A stretch of DNA of 64,000 bases from Aequorivita antarctica (GTDB lineage: Bacteria; Bacteroidota; Bacteroidia; Flavobacteriales; Flavobacteriaceae): positions 62,001 to 126,000 of the forward strand of contig NZ_VORT01000001.1 in NCBI RefSeq assembly GCF_007997155.1, read 5' to 3'. Numbering within the stretch: the first letter of the stretch is position 1; the number at the start of each line of letters is the position of its first letter. This document shows positions 8,397 through 17,680 of this stretch, piece after piece. The position numbers and the translations under genes were made by a program. The notes beneath the pieces were generated by a model. That model did not search any database and was not told where the DNA came from. It was given only the letters and a program-made list of their open reading frames with translations.

Positions 8397-11300
8397 TTAT
8401 TCATTGTTTTCAGGATTTTCTATTAGTTTATCGCCTGTTTCAATGCCGATAAGTTCTTCGGAAATTTCTTCATTATCTGTCGGTGGGCCTGTAATTTTTT
8501 CCTGTAACCATTGAAAGAATATAAATAGAATTGGAATCACGAATACCCCAAAAACAGTCCCCACAAAAAGTCCACCAACAGCTCCCGTACCGATGGAACG
8601 GTTTCCTGCCGCACCCACACCATTGGAAAGCACCAAAGGCATCAATCCAAAAATAAAGGCGAAAGATGTCATCAAAATTGGTCGAAGTCTTGCTTCAGCA
8701 CCGTCAATTGCTGCATCAACGATGGATTCGCCATGCTTTCTTCGCTGTAGGGCAAATTCAACAATAAGAATTGCATTTTTCGCCAAGAGTCCAATAAGCA
8801 TAATCAAAGCTATCTGGAAATAGATATTATTTTGCAGCCCCGTGAGTTGCGTTGTAATGTACGCCCCAAAAACTCCAACGGGTAAAGAAAGCAATACAGA
8901 AAAAGGCAATAAATAACTTTCATATTGTGCTGCAAGTAGGAAATAAACAAACACCAAGGACAAAATAAAAATGGTAGTTGTTTGGTTTCCAGCGTTTTTT
9001 TCTTCTAAAGTCAACCCTGAATAGGCAATGTCAAAATTACTTGGCAAGCTTTGTTTTACTTCTTCCACCGCTGCAATTACATCACCCGTACTATATCCAG
9101 GAGCTGTAGCCGCAGTAAGCTTGGTTGAATTGAAAAGGTTGAAACGCGTTACCGATTGCGGTCCGTACACTCTTTTTAATGTGACGAATTGCGTAATCGG
9201 AGTCATTTCGCCACTTTCGGTGCGCACGTAAATGCTATTCAAATCACTCTCACTTGCTCTGTCTTCTGGCAAGGCCTGAACATACACACGATATTGTTTT
9301 CCGAAACGGGAAAAATCTGCCGCGAAAATACTTCCTATATATCCCTGAAGCGTGTTGAAAATAGTTTGAACAGAAACCCCAAATTCTTTTGCCAACGGTA
9401 CGTTCAGTGTCATTTCATATTGCGGATAACGCGTGTTGAAAGACGATTGCGCATATTGAATTTCTGGTCGCTGACTAAGTTGTGCCATAAATTCCTGGTT
9501 TACTTTATCTAAATCGGTAAAGCTTCCGCCGGAGCGATCCAGTAAATTTAACTCTGCACCCGCCGAGTTCCCAAAACCTGGGATACTTGGTGGGGAAAAG
9601 AATATAATCTGAGCATCAGGAATCTGGGCGGCAATTCCGAAGAGTTGTCCCGTAATGGATTGAACAGAAAGTGAATCGGCTTTTCGATCGTTCCAGTCAT
9701 TAAGCCTAATAAAACCAAGACCGTAGTTGCTTCCTGCACCACTTATCAAACTTCGCCCGTCAATAACAGAAACCCCTTGAACGCCTGGAAGATTTTTAAT
9801 TTTCTGATATAGAACTTGGTTAATTTCGTGGGTTCTATCAATGGAAGAGCCTGCTGGTAGCTCCATATTCATAAATATAATTCCACGATCTTCATCTGGT
9901 ACAAATCCAGTTTTTGTAACTGATGAAGACCACATAATTCCTGCAACTGCCAAAAGCAGAATGAACACGGTAATCCATTTATGACGGTATAGGTAATGAA
10001 CGGATTTACCGTATTTGTTTATAGTAGCCTTAAAACCACGATTGAAACCGTTAAAAAATTTCTGAATAAAACCTGGCTTTTTACTGTTTTGTTTTTCATC
10101 GTGTCCTTTCAAAAATAAAGCACACAAAGCCGGTGTTAAGGTAAGCGCGTTTACTGCGGAAATGATAATCGCCACAATTAGGGTTACACCAAATTGTTCG
10201 TAAAACACCCCCGTTGGACCCTTTATAAAAGTTACGGGAATAAATACTGCAGACATCACCAAAGTAATGGAAACAATGGCCCCTGAAATTTCGTGCATCG
10301 CATTCAGCGAAGCTTTCTTGGAACTTTTTTCGCCTTCATCAATCTTTGAGTGCACCGCCTCCACGACCACAATGGCATCATCTACCACAATACCAATTGC
10401 CAATACCAAGGCAAAAAGTGTCAATAGGTTTATTGAATATCCGAACAAATTCAGAAAGAAAAATGTTCCAATAATTGAAACCGGTACCGCAATTGCAGGA
10501 ATTAAAGTTGAACGGAAATCCTGTAAAAAGATAAATACAACCAAGAAAACCAAAAGGAATGCTTCAACTAAAGTCATTACCACTTTTTCAATGGAGGCAT
10601 TCAAAAAGTTATTGGTATCGTAAGGAATATAATAAGTAATACCATCTGGCAAGTCGCGTTCTACGTTTGCTAGTTGAACCTTTATGGCATCAATAATCTC
10701 CTGTGCATTGGATCCTTTGGTTTGAAAAATACCCATATTTACCGCGGGGTATCCATTGGTCACTGAGCTACCAGCATAGGATTGTGCTCCAAGTTCTATT
10801 TTGGCAATATCACTCAATTTTAGAAATTCGCCATTGCCCAATGCTTTTATTACAATATCGCTGTATTGTTGCTCAGTTTTGTACCGCCCGGAATATTTAA
10901 TTGTGTATGAAAATGCTTCACCATTATTCTCACCCAAAGCTCCCGCCGCAGCTTCCAAGCTCTGTTCTTTTAGGGCAGCCACAACATCTGAGGGCATCAA
11001 ACTATAGGCTGCAAGTTTTTGTGGGTCTAACCAAATACGCATGGAATAATCCTTTCCTCCAAAAACACTAACATCACCAACCCCGTTCACCCTTTGTAAC
11101 TCTGGGATTACATTTATTTTCAAATAATTTTGAAGATAGGTATCGTCATAATCTTTGTTTTCACTGTAAAAAGAAAGAAACATCAACGCAGAAGTCTGCT
11201 GTTTTGAAGTGGTTACCCCGGTTTGGATTACTGCCTGTGGCAACAATGAATTCGCACGCGCCACGCGATTTTGAACGTTTACAGCAGCAATATCTGGATC

Positions 11301-11594
11301 TACATCCTGATCAAAAAAGACGCTTATAGATGCGGTTCCAGTATTGGTGGCGGTAGAGGTTAAATAGGTCATTCCTTCTACCCCGTTAATTTGTTCTTCC
11401 AGCGGAATTATAACACTTTCAAGAATAGTCTCTGCGCTCGCTCCCGGATAGGAGGCATTTACTTGAATAGTTGGCGGCGCAATATCTGGATATTGCGTGA
11501 TTGGGAGATTCGATAGCCCCAAAACTCCGAGTATTACTATAATTATCGAGATAACCGTAGAAAGTACGGGTCTGTCTATAAATGTTTTTAACAT
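8397..11594 (-). CDS. RND multidrug efflux permease, HAE1 family (AcrB/MexB-like)
   Basis: A 1065-residue inner-membrane pump with the standard HAE1 plan: TM1 at the N-terminus (FIDRPVLSTVISIIIV), a large periplasmic porter loop, TM2-6, a second loop from about 555 to 870, and TM8-12. The proton-relay pair is visible as D405-D406 in GIVVDDAIVVVEAV. The N-terminal LPITQYPDIAPP and the GFVPDEDRG segment after TM7 are family hallmarks. It exports hydrophobic or amphiphilic compounds by proton antiport through the AcrA- and OprM-like partners encoded on both sides. The C-terminal tail is long and acidic. Full length, no damage seen. Confidence 0.97.
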   Translation of the reverse strand: MLKTFIDRPVLSTVISIIIVILGVLGLSNLPITQYPDIAPPTIQVNASYPGASAETILESVIIPLEEQINGVEGMTYLTSTATNTGTASISVFFDQDVDPDIAAVNVQNRVARANSLLPQAVIQTGVTTSKQQTSALMFLSFYSENKDYDDTYLQNYLKINVIPELQRVNGVGDVSVFGGKDYSMRIWLDPQKLAAYSLMPSDVVAALKEQSLEAAAGALGENNGEAFSYTIKYSGRYKTEQQYSDIVIKALGNGEFLKLSDIAKIELGAQSYAGSSVTNGYPAVNMGIFQTKGSNAQEIIDAIKVQLANVERDLPDGITYYIPYDTNNFLNASIEKVVMTLVEAFLLVFLVVFIFLQDFRSTLIPAIAVPVSIIGTFFFLNLFGYSINLLTLFALVLAIGIVVDDAIVVVEAVHSKIDEGEKSSKKASLNAMHEISGAIVSITLVMSAVFIPVTFIKGPTGVFYEQFGVTLIVAIIISAVNALTLTPALCALFLKGHDEKQNSKKPGFIQKFFNGFNRGFKATINKYGKSVHYLYRHKWITVFILLLAVAGIMWSSSVTKTGFVPDEDRGIIFMNMELPAGSSIDRTHEINQVLYQKIKNLPGVQGVSVIDGRSLISGAGSNYGLGFIRLNDWNDRKADSLSVQSITGQLFGIAAQIPDAQIIFFSPPSIPGFGNSAGAELNLLDRSGGSFTDLDKVNQEFMAQLSQRPEIQYAQSSFNTRYPQYEMTLNVPLAKEFGVSVQTIFNTLQGYIGSIFAADFSRFGKQYRVYVQALPEDRASESDLNSIYVRTESGEMTPITQFVTLKRVYGPQSVTRFNLFNSTKLTAATAPGYSTGDVIAAVEEVKQSLPSNFDIAYSGLTLEEKNAGNQTTTIFILSLVFVYFLLAAQYESYLLPFSVLLSLPVGVFGAYITTQLTGLQNNIYFQIALIMLIGLLAKNAILIVEFALQRRKHGESIVDAAIDGAEARLRPILMTSFAFIFGLMPLVLSNGVGAAGNRSIGTGAVGGLFVGTVFGVFVIPILFIFFQWLQEKITGPPTDNEEISEELIGIETGDKLIENPENNE

Positions 11595-11614
11595 GATTGG
11601 TTTTTCTTAAACGG

Positions 11615-12751
11615 TTATCTGAAAACTTTTTCGATAGGTTTGGCAATGCTGTCAAAAGGCATTTCCTGCGGCTTTATTTTTGTGTCTCCGCGGAGTTTAT
11701 TGGCGCCTTTGGCTACAATTTTATCGCCTTTTTCAAGACCAGCTTCAACCACATACAGATTTTCAACTTCGGCTGCGATAGTTATTTTTGTGGAAGTAGC
11801 AGTGCTGTCTTGACCCACTTTGTATACATAAACGCTCCCCTGTTGCTCAAAAGTTGCTTCCTGCGGAACAACCAAAGCATCTGTAAACACTTTCGGAATC
11901 TGGATTTTTCCACTGTTTCCGTTCGTTAAAATTCGTGATGGATTGTCGAATATTGCTCTAAAAGAAATAGAACCAGTATTTGCATTCACTTGTGAATTTA
12001 TAGTTTCAATCGTTCCTTCTTCTTCATAAAGACTTCCGTTTGCCAATAACAATCGAACTTTAGGCATTTTTTTAATTTTCTCTTCAATCGTTTTTCCTTC
12101 GGCATTTTGAATAAAATCTAGGTACTCCTTTTCATTCATCGAGAAATACGCATACACTTTACTAATGTCCGCAACCGTAGTCATAGGAATTTGTGACGAA
12201 GGACTAACCAATGCCCCTTTCCGCAAATTGATGGAACCTACATAACCATCTACGGGACTTTTTATATTTCCGTAATCAATGTTTGCGGCAATACTGTTGT
12301 AGCCACTTTTAGCCTGCTGAAGTTTCGCCTTAGCTGTTTCTAGCTGCACATTACTGATGATGTTTTTTTCCACCAATGGTTTTAGTTTGTCAACCTCAAC
12401 TTGAGCGGCGTTCACGTTGGCCCTAGCAGCAGCGGCATCTTGACTTAAAGTTTGGGTTTCCAAACGGAAAAGCGTTTCTCCTTTTTTAACTTTTTGACCT
12501 TCATCAACAAGAACATCTGTAATGTATCCTGAAATTTTTGCCTGTACTTGGCTATTTACAATTCCCTCAATACTGGCAGGATACGTAGTATATGCCGTTA
12601 CTGTCTTTGTTGGTATTGTTACCACCGGCAATGTTGGAGCTTGTGGTGCCCTTTGGGCCTGTTGTGAACTTTTATCGTCACCACAGGATGAAAACAATAG
12701 TAGCATTCCTAAAGCTATGGGAAGAGAGTGCATTAAATTTTTCTTTTTCAT
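11615..12751 (-). CDS. RND efflux periplasmic adaptor lipoprotein (AcrA/MexA-like)
   Basis: The 378-residue protein carries a lipoprotein signal with lipobox FSSC (Cys23), then a biotinyl-lipoyl-like half-motif (QVQAKISGYITDVLVDEGQKVKKGE is the characteristic piece), a short coiled-coil hairpin (about 95-150), the second lipoyl half (IKSPVDGYVG), and beta-barrel and membrane-proximal domains. It bridges the RND permease and the outer-membrane factor. It sits 11 bases after the regulator gene and 20 bases before the pump gene, so all four genes form one transcript. Confidence 0.95.
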   Translation of the reverse strand: MKKKNLMHSLPIALGMLLLFSSCGDDKSSQQAQRAPQAPTLPVVTIPTKTVTAYTTYPASIEGIVNSQVQAKISGYITDVLVDEGQKVKKGETLFRLETQTLSQDAAAARANVNAAQVEVDKLKPLVEKNIISNVQLETAKAKLQQAKSGYNSIAANIDYGNIKSPVDGYVGSINLRKGALVSPSSQIPMTTVADISKVYAYFSMNEKEYLDFIQNAEGKTIEEKIKKMPKVRLLLANGSLYEEEGTIETINSQVNANTGSISFRAIFDNPSRILTNGNSGKIQIPKVFTDALVVPQEATFEQQGSVYVYKVGQDSTATSTKITIAAEVENLYVVEAGLEKGDKIVAKGANKLRGDTKIKPQEMPFDSIAKPIEKVFR

Positions 12752-12762
12752 TGTTGATTTAA

Positions 12763-13251
12763 TTAATCGTTTTTATGTTTTTCGGTAAGCCTTTTTTGAA
12801 GTTTTTCCATTGAAGCACTTGCTTGAGAAAGAAATTCTAAATAATCTTTATGAAACTCCAAATCAAATAGTTCAGTACAGTCCTCTGGAAGTTCCTCATT
12901 GATTTCTTTTTTATATTCCATTATTTCAAGATGTAGATCGCGTTCATTTTTCCAATTTTTGAGCATTTCGTTCATGGCATTTATCATCACATCTGGAACC
13001 AGTGTGAAATATTTTTTTCGATCACCACATTTAGTGTGATAGGTAATTCGGTTTGCAGCCTGTAATGTGGTTAAATGTGTTGAAATCGTACTTTTACTAG
13101 CGTTAAGTTCAGAAACCAAAGAATCAAAAGTCACTCCTTTTTGGCCAGTTAAAATCAAGGTAGATAGAATTCTTGCAGCCAATGGAGCAAGCTGTTCTTT
13201 GTTCTCAATATGCACACCTAATTTCTCAATTAAGCTTTCTTTTTTAGTCAA
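12763..13251 (-). CDS. GbsR/MarR-type transcriptional regulator of the efflux operon
   Basis: The 162-residue protein has a winged helix-turn-helix at about residues 35-85 (VTFDSLVSELNASKSTISTH is the helix-turn-helix core, followed by a basic wing around CGDRKKYF), and a helical C-terminal half suited to dimerisation. The length and arrangement match the GbsR branch of the MarR superfamily. In Bacteroidota such genes often head RND efflux operons and act as local repressors released by pump substrates. Here it is the first gene of the operon, and a perfect inverted repeat lies at 13290-13319 directly upstream, so autorepression is a strong inference. Confidence 0.9.
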   Translation of the reverse strand: MTKKESLIEKLGVHIENKEQLAPLAARILSTLILTGQKGVTFDSLVSELNASKSTISTHLTTLQAANRITYHTKCGDRKKYFTLVPDVMINAMNEMLKNWKNERDLHLEIMEYKKEINEELPEDCTELFDLEFHKDYLEFLSQASASMEKLQKRLTEKHKND

Positions 13252-13281
13252 AATATAGATTATGAATTAAATTGAAAGATA

Positions 13282-13319
13282 CAAAAGTACGTTTGGTTCG
13301 GAATATTGCGAACCAAACG
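13282..13319 (-). promoter_or_regulatory. Efflux operon promoter with overlapping operator
   Basis: On the minus strand the Bacteroidota -7 element TACTTTTG occupies 13289 to 13282, 31 bases before the regulator's ATG. Immediately upstream lies a perfect inverted repeat: CGTTTGGTTCG at 13290-13300, an 8-base spacer, and CGAACCAAACG at 13309-13319. A TTTG that could serve as the -33 element lies inside the distal arm, 24 bases from the -7 element, slightly longer than the usual spacing. A dimeric winged-helix protein bound there would block RNA polymerase. The binding protein is inferred to be the GbsR-type regulator. Confidence 0.8.
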
Positions 13320-13391
13320 GTATTAATCTTTTGTTAAATAAATTTTAAGTTCTTCGATTACGCTCTGGATGAAGAATAATTGAGGATTTTA

Positions 13392-13688
13392 TTAGTTTTG
13401 GGAAGCAGACTTCACTTCAATTTGCTCGCGAAGTTCATTGCCAGATTTGTCAACGGCTGTCAATAGATATTTGCCTGGTTTTGGCGAAACAGCCAACTCG
13501 TGAAAAGTTTCGGTCTTCCCAATATATTTTGAATCCAAATACCAATACACTGTGCCTTCTAGTGAATGATGTGCTAATTTGAAGATAACTTCATTTACAT
13601 TTTCGTAAAAATTAGTGACGTTTAAAAAATCATTTTGTCTCATTGATTTAAAGTCGTTACTGACAAATATCATATGAATTGTAGCCAA
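13392..13688 (-). pseudogene. Stand-alone duplicate of the PBP1C C-terminal domain
   Basis: From ENVNEVIFKLAH to its end, this 98-codon frame is a second copy of the C-terminal domain (BiPBP_C type) of the penicillin-binding protein 1C encoded at 15293-17680; both share WYLDSKYIGKTETFHELAVS and the following PKPG. A block of 47 bases is identical between the two (13471-13517 and 15366-15412) while the flanks are clearly diverged. No signal peptide, transmembrane helix or enzymatic domain is present, and the 25 or so N-terminal residues are not similar to PBP1C. I read it as a gene remnant, but the frame is intact and a small expressed protein starting at 13643 or 13688 is possible. Confidence 0.65.
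13471..13517 (-). repeat. 47-bp direct repeat, copy 1 (matches 15366-15412)
   Basis: These 47 bases are identical, in the same orientation, to 15366-15412 inside the 3' end of the PBP1C gene. Sequence on both sides of the block is only moderately similar, so identity drops sharply at its edges. The pattern is what gene conversion or strong constraint on a short segment would leave. Confidence 0.9.
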
Positions 13689-13718
13689 AAAGTAATAATT
13701 TACATTAAAATTAATGTC

Positions 13719-15239
13719 ATGATCAAAATCAAACTTTACACGCTCTTAGTAGTTATTTTATTTGCCACCACTACTTTCGCCCAATCTGGCATTTTGGACA
13801 CTTCCTTTGGCAACAATGGAATAGTACTTACTGATATATCTCCAAACGCCAACCAAGGAAACGCAGTTTCTGCTCAAGTTGATGGAAAAATTGTAGTTGC
13901 CGGTTACGCTGGTGATGCTGCCACCTACAATATGGCCGTTGCCAGATACAATACTGATGGTTCTTTAGATACCTCATTTGGCGATAATGGAACCTTGAAC
14001 TTTCCAGTGGGAAGTGCAAAATCAATCGCTACTGGTATGGAAATTCAAGCGGATGGAAAAATTATTCTTGGCGGATATACCGATGACAACGTTTCTGGAG
14101 ACTTCGCATTAGTAAGGCTTAACACAGATGGAACTTTCGACAATACTTTCGGAAACAACGGAATCGTTATTATTGATGCAGGAGGTAATGAAGTTGCTAA
14201 AGCAATGACAATTCTAGATAACGGTAAAATCCTTTTGGCAGGAGCCAATGACCAGAACTTTTCAGTAGCTCGATTTAATACTGATGGTACATTAGATACG
14301 ACCTTTGGAGTAAACGGATGGTCTATTATAATATTTGAAGATAACTTGAGCTTAGTTAAGGATCTTACAATACAAGAAGATGGAAAAATTCTACTGGGAG
14401 GTGATGGAATTATTGATACTTACGGTATTGCCGCCGCAAGAATCAATGCAGATGGAACTATAGATAATACGTTTGGAACGAACGGAAAAGTTCGTTATAG
14501 TTTAAGTGGTATTGGTAACTCCACCCGTTTTGGAGGAATTGCAGTTCAGGGAGATGGAAAGATATTTTTGGGAGGATGGAGGGGCATTACTACGTTTTAT
14601 GATGAATTTTTGGTTTTAAAATTGAATACTGATGGAACTCTTGATAGCACTTACGGATACAATGGCGTAGTAACTGCACAAATTGTACTAGGTTATCAGA
14701 TGGCCACCACAATATTGCTACAATCTGATGGAAAATTAATTTTAGCGGGCTATGCAGAATATCAATCGGAATACTTTAATATAGTCATGGTGCGTTTTAA
14801 TACTGATGGAAATCTAGACACTACTTTTGGAACGGACGGAAAAGTCAGTACGGATATAAATGGAAATAGCGATTTTGCAACCGCTATTTCGCTTCAGACT
14901 GACAACAAAATTCTATTAACAGGTTTTTCTGGCACATCTGCTCAAGATGAAACAATATTTGTTGCACGTTATGAAAACACAATCTTGGGAACTGAAGATT
15001 TTCAAAATATGGAATTCCGTCTTTATCCAAACCCAGCAAACGAGCAAATTACTATTGAATTGAGTGATGCCTCTTCAAATTATCTAGTTGAGATTTTTGA
15101 TGTTTTGGGCAAGAAAGTATATACTTCTGAAATTCAAAAATCAAAAAGCATTGATGTTTCTGCATTAGCTCCAGGAACATATCTTGTAAAGATTAATTCT
15201 GAAAATAATACAAGTATCGCTCGCTTTGTAAAGCAATAA
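13719..15239 (+). CDS. Delta-60 repeat (DUF5122) protein with type IX sorting domain
   Basis: I start at the ATG at 13719, which begins a signal peptide (MIKIKLYTLLVVILFATTTFAQ); 15 codons upstream are open but unlike a signal. The mature protein is made of about seven repeats of roughly 55-65 residues, each with a core like FNTDGTLDTTFGxNG and a following QxDGKILLGG strand: the delta-60 or DUF5122 beta-propeller repeat. The last 75 residues form a Por secretion tail (LYPNPANEQ, then LGKKVY, then LAPGTYLVKI and a terminal FVKQ). It should be exported across the outer membrane by the type IX system and stay on the surface or be released. Substrate or binding partner unknown. It lies between PBP1C and the duplicated PBP1C tail. 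Confidence 0.92.
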   Translation: MIKIKLYTLLVVILFATTTFAQSGILDTSFGNNGIVLTDISPNANQGNAVSAQVDGKIVVAGYAGDAATYNMAVARYNTDGSLDTSFGDNGTLNFPVGSAKSIATGMEIQADGKIILGGYTDDNVSGDFALVRLNTDGTFDNTFGNNGIVIIDAGGNEVAKAMTILDNGKILLAGANDQNFSVARFNTDGTLDTTFGVNGWSIIIFEDNLSLVKDLTIQEDGKILLGGDGIIDTYGIAAARINADGTIDNTFGTNGKVRYSLSGIGNSTRFGGIAVQGDGKIFLGGWRGITTFYDEFLVLKLNTDGTLDSTYGYNGVVTAQIVLGYQMATTILLQSDGKLILAGYAEYQSEYFNIVMVRFNTDGNLDTTFGTDGKVSTDINGNSDFATAISLQTDNKILLTGFSGTSAQDETIFVARYENTILGTEDFQNMEFRLYPNPANEQITIELSDASSNYLVEIFDVLGKKVYTSEIQKSKSIDVSALAPGTYLVKINSENNTSIARFVKQ

Positions 15240-15266
15240 TTTATTCAGAATTTTATAAATTGAAAG

Positions 15267-15294
15267 AGGCTATCTGTTAAAGATGGCCTTTTTT
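15267..15294 (+). terminator. Terminator after the delta-60 protein gene
   Basis: An 8-bp stem (GGCTATCT / AGATGGCC, one G-T pair) with a 4-5 base loop is followed on the plus strand by six T residues, 28 bases after the stop codon. On the other strand no T run follows, so it acts mainly for the plus-strand gene. The T run touches the stop codon of the convergent PBP1C gene. Confidence 0.8.
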
Positions 15295-17680
15295 ATTGAA
15301 GGATTTGTATTTCTATTTTTTCCTTTAATTCATTGCCCTCACTGTCCACAACTGTCAAAATATAGTTGCCTGGTTTTGGCGAAACAGCCAACTCGTGAAA
15401 AGTTTCGGTCTTACCGATATACTTAGAGTCCAAATACCAAAAAACAGTAGTTTCCGGGGATCGGTGAGCGAGTTTAAAAATAACTTCATTCACATTTTCA
15501 TCAAAATTTTTAGGAAGCAACACGGCTTCATTTTTCTTCGGATAAATAAAAGCCATCAACTTTTCGCCTTCCTGTAAACAATTTGGGGCAAAGGGCGGAA
15601 GTACTTTATACTCCGGATGAAGTTGTGCATAATAATATTCCATTACTGGTGGTAGGACGAACCAATTTTCCTGCTTCATTTCAGAAAGCGGATAACAGGA
15701 AGAATTTACCCGCAAATTTTCCGATGCATTCAAAAATATGGTTTGATGATACGGGCAAGCTTCCGTTCTTGTTCCGTTTTTTGGAATCCATACCTGTTTT
15801 GTTTCCTCACAAAAAAGTCCCGCAAGATGACCACTTTTAGTGCAAATTTCAGCTTCCACCAATTCGTCATACGGAATGTTGAACCAACCACTTTGTGGCA
15901 AAACATTTAAAACATCGAACAAAACTGGCGCTGCGGCTTGAATTCCTGTCAAACCTGGACGGCCTTCCCCATCGGCATTTCCAACCCAAACGCCGATTGC
16001 ATATTTTGGCGTAACGCCAACTGCCCAGGCATCCTTAAAACCGTAACTCGTTCCGGTTTTCCAAGCAATCGGTTGGCTGCTGGTAAAAAACTCCCAGTTT
16101 TCCTCACCATTCGGACGGTTCACTTTTTCCATCGCCTCGAATGCTTCGTAAATTGCTCCCCCATTCCACACTGATGGTTTTTGCTGAATTTTTCCGAAAT
16201 CAATCTTCTCGTCATTTTTCAAATAAATCGGTTCAACAAATTCATTTTTTCGATATTCACTTGAAGAAATGTTGAAGAAATTCAAGGTTGAAGCCATTCC
16301 AGCATAGGCTTTTGTAATGTCCCACAAACTGCTTTCCGCGCCACCGAGTATCAACGATAAACCATAATAATCAGCTGGTTTATCAATAGCTTTTTGATTT
16401 ATTTTCCCAAGAATATTATAGAAGCGTTGAAAACCAAAATCGCGCAACATTCGCACAGCCGGAATGTTCAACGAACGCGAAAGGGCAACACTAGCTGGAA
16501 CCGCGCCATTAAATTTTTTATCGAAATTTTCAGGTGTGTATCCATTCACCGAAGTTGGGATATCGGCTACCAAAGTATTCGGCAGAATCTCACCCGCATC
16601 AAGTATTGACGCAAAAAGAAACGGTTTTAAAATACTGCCCGTGCTTCGTGGTTTTTCAATAATATCCACAAAATTATTGTGTTCGCGCGTTGTTGGGGAA
16701 TTACCTACATAAGCCAAAACCTCTCTAGTATTTACATCTAAAACCAAAACGGCGAGATTGTGAATCTGATTTTGTGCCAATATATAATTTTGCTCTTTTA
16801 CGATGTTGTTCACCTTTTGCTGAAGAGAAAAATCAATAGTTGTTTCAATGCGCTTTCCCGGATGTTCCTTTCGAATTTTCTCAGTTAAATGTGAAACGAA
16901 TTCTGGTAACGGTAAAGGTTTGCCCGGTAAGTTTTCGTCCAAAGCCAATTGATAGGTCGTTTCATCAATCACTTCATTTTTGAAAAGTTTCAGCAATAAC
17001 GCATCTCTTTTTTGCTTCAGAATTTCTTCGTTTTTTCCAGGAAAAATAAGTGATGGCGCATTCGGAAGTACTGCCAATGCCGCAGATTGTCCCCAACTCA
17101 ATTCGCTGGCAGGAATTCCGAAATATCGCCACGAAGCAGTTTCCAACCCAACCACATTTCCGCCGAAAGGCGCATAGGAAACGTATAGATTTAGAATTGA
17201 TTTTTTCTTAAAACCCGCTTCCAAACGTGTGGCTTGAAAAATTTCAATTAGTTTTTCAAAATATGTCCGCCCTTTATTTTGTCTGGAAAGACGGATAACC
17301 TGTTGGGTAATCGTACTTCCGCCACGACGGGAATCGCTGGTAAGATTGTTCCAAAGTGCTTTTGAAATAGAAACTGGATTAAAGCCAGGATGCCAATAAA
17401 AATGTTCGTCCTCAAAATAAAGAATACATTTTTCAAACCGATGCGGAACGGAATCCATCTGCGGAAATCGCCATTGACCATCATCGGCAATCCGAGCACC
17501 GAGCATTTGTCCGCTGCTGCTTTCAGCAACGGTTGCGGTGGGAACATCAAATAAAGGTGAAGGAAGGCAGAAGAGCCAAAACACAAATAAGACCAGCAGG
17601 ACACTGAGTTTTATTTTGTGCCTGCTGATTCTTTTTTTTATTTCAGTTTTGTCAAATTTCAATGGAATTTTACTGCTCAA
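15293..17680 (-). CDS. pbpC: Penicillin-binding protein 1C (bifunctional glycosyltransferase/transpeptidase-type)
   Basis: The 795-residue protein has an N-terminal transmembrane anchor (about 24-45), a GT51 glycosyltransferase domain (about 65-235; EDEHFYWHPG and RRGGSTITQQ motifs), a transpeptidase domain with S349xxK352, a SxN motif in SRSLN, and K541-T-G-T-S, and a C-terminal BiPBP_C domain (about 700-795). This is the PBP1C family: it polymerises glycan strands, while its transpeptidase activity is uncertain in the E. coli protein. Its start overlaps the end of the alpha-2-macroglobulin gene by 11 bases, the same pairing seen in many Gram-negatives, where the two are thought to act together in envelope repair and defence. 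A detached copy of its C-terminal domain lies at 13392-13688. Confidence 0.95.
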   Translation of the reverse strand: MSSKIPLKFDKTEIKKRISRHKIKLSVLLVLFVFWLFCLPSPLFDVPTATVAESSSGQMLGARIADDGQWRFPQMDSVPHRFEKCILYFEDEHFYWHPGFNPVSISKALWNNLTSDSRRGGSTITQQVIRLSRQNKGRTYFEKLIEIFQATRLEAGFKKKSILNLYVSYAPFGGNVVGLETASWRYFGIPASELSWGQSAALAVLPNAPSLIFPGKNEEILKQKRDALLLKLFKNEVIDETTYQLALDENLPGKPLPLPEFVSHLTEKIRKEHPGKRIETTIDFSLQQKVNNIVKEQNYILAQNQIHNLAVLVLDVNTREVLAYVGNSPTTREHNNFVDIIEKPRSTGSILKPFLFASILDAGEILPNTLVADIPTSVNGYTPENFDKKFNGAVPASVALSRSLNIPAVRMLRDFGFQRFYNILGKINQKAIDKPADYYGLSLILGGAESSLWDITKAYAGMASTLNFFNISSSEYRKNEFVEPIYLKNDEKIDFGKIQQKPSVWNGGAIYEAFEAMEKVNRPNGEENWEFFTSSQPIAWKTGTSYGFKDAWAVGVTPKYAIGVWVGNADGEGRPGLTGIQAAAPVLFDVLNVLPQSGWFNIPYDELVEAEICTKSGHLAGLFCEETKQVWIPKNGTRTEACPYHQTIFLNASENLRVNSSCYPLSEMKQENWFVLPPVMEYYYAQLHPEYKVLPPFAPNCLQEGEKLMAFIYPKKNEAVLLPKNFDENVNEVIFKLAHRSPETTVFWYLDSKYIGKTETFHELAVSPKPGNYILTVVDSEGNELKEKIEIQILQ
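15366..15412 (-). repeat. 47-bp direct repeat, copy 2 (inside PBP1C gene)
   Basis: Identical to 13471-13517. It encodes the segment around YIGKTETFHELAVSPKPG in the C-terminal domain of PBP1C. See the duplicated fragment at 13392-13688. Confidence 0.9.

Noticed and set aside
13870-14990. Regularly spaced repeats that might suggest a CRISPR or tandem DNA repeat
   Set aside because: They are protein-level delta-60 repeats inside one gene; DNA identity between units is low and spacing follows the codon frame.
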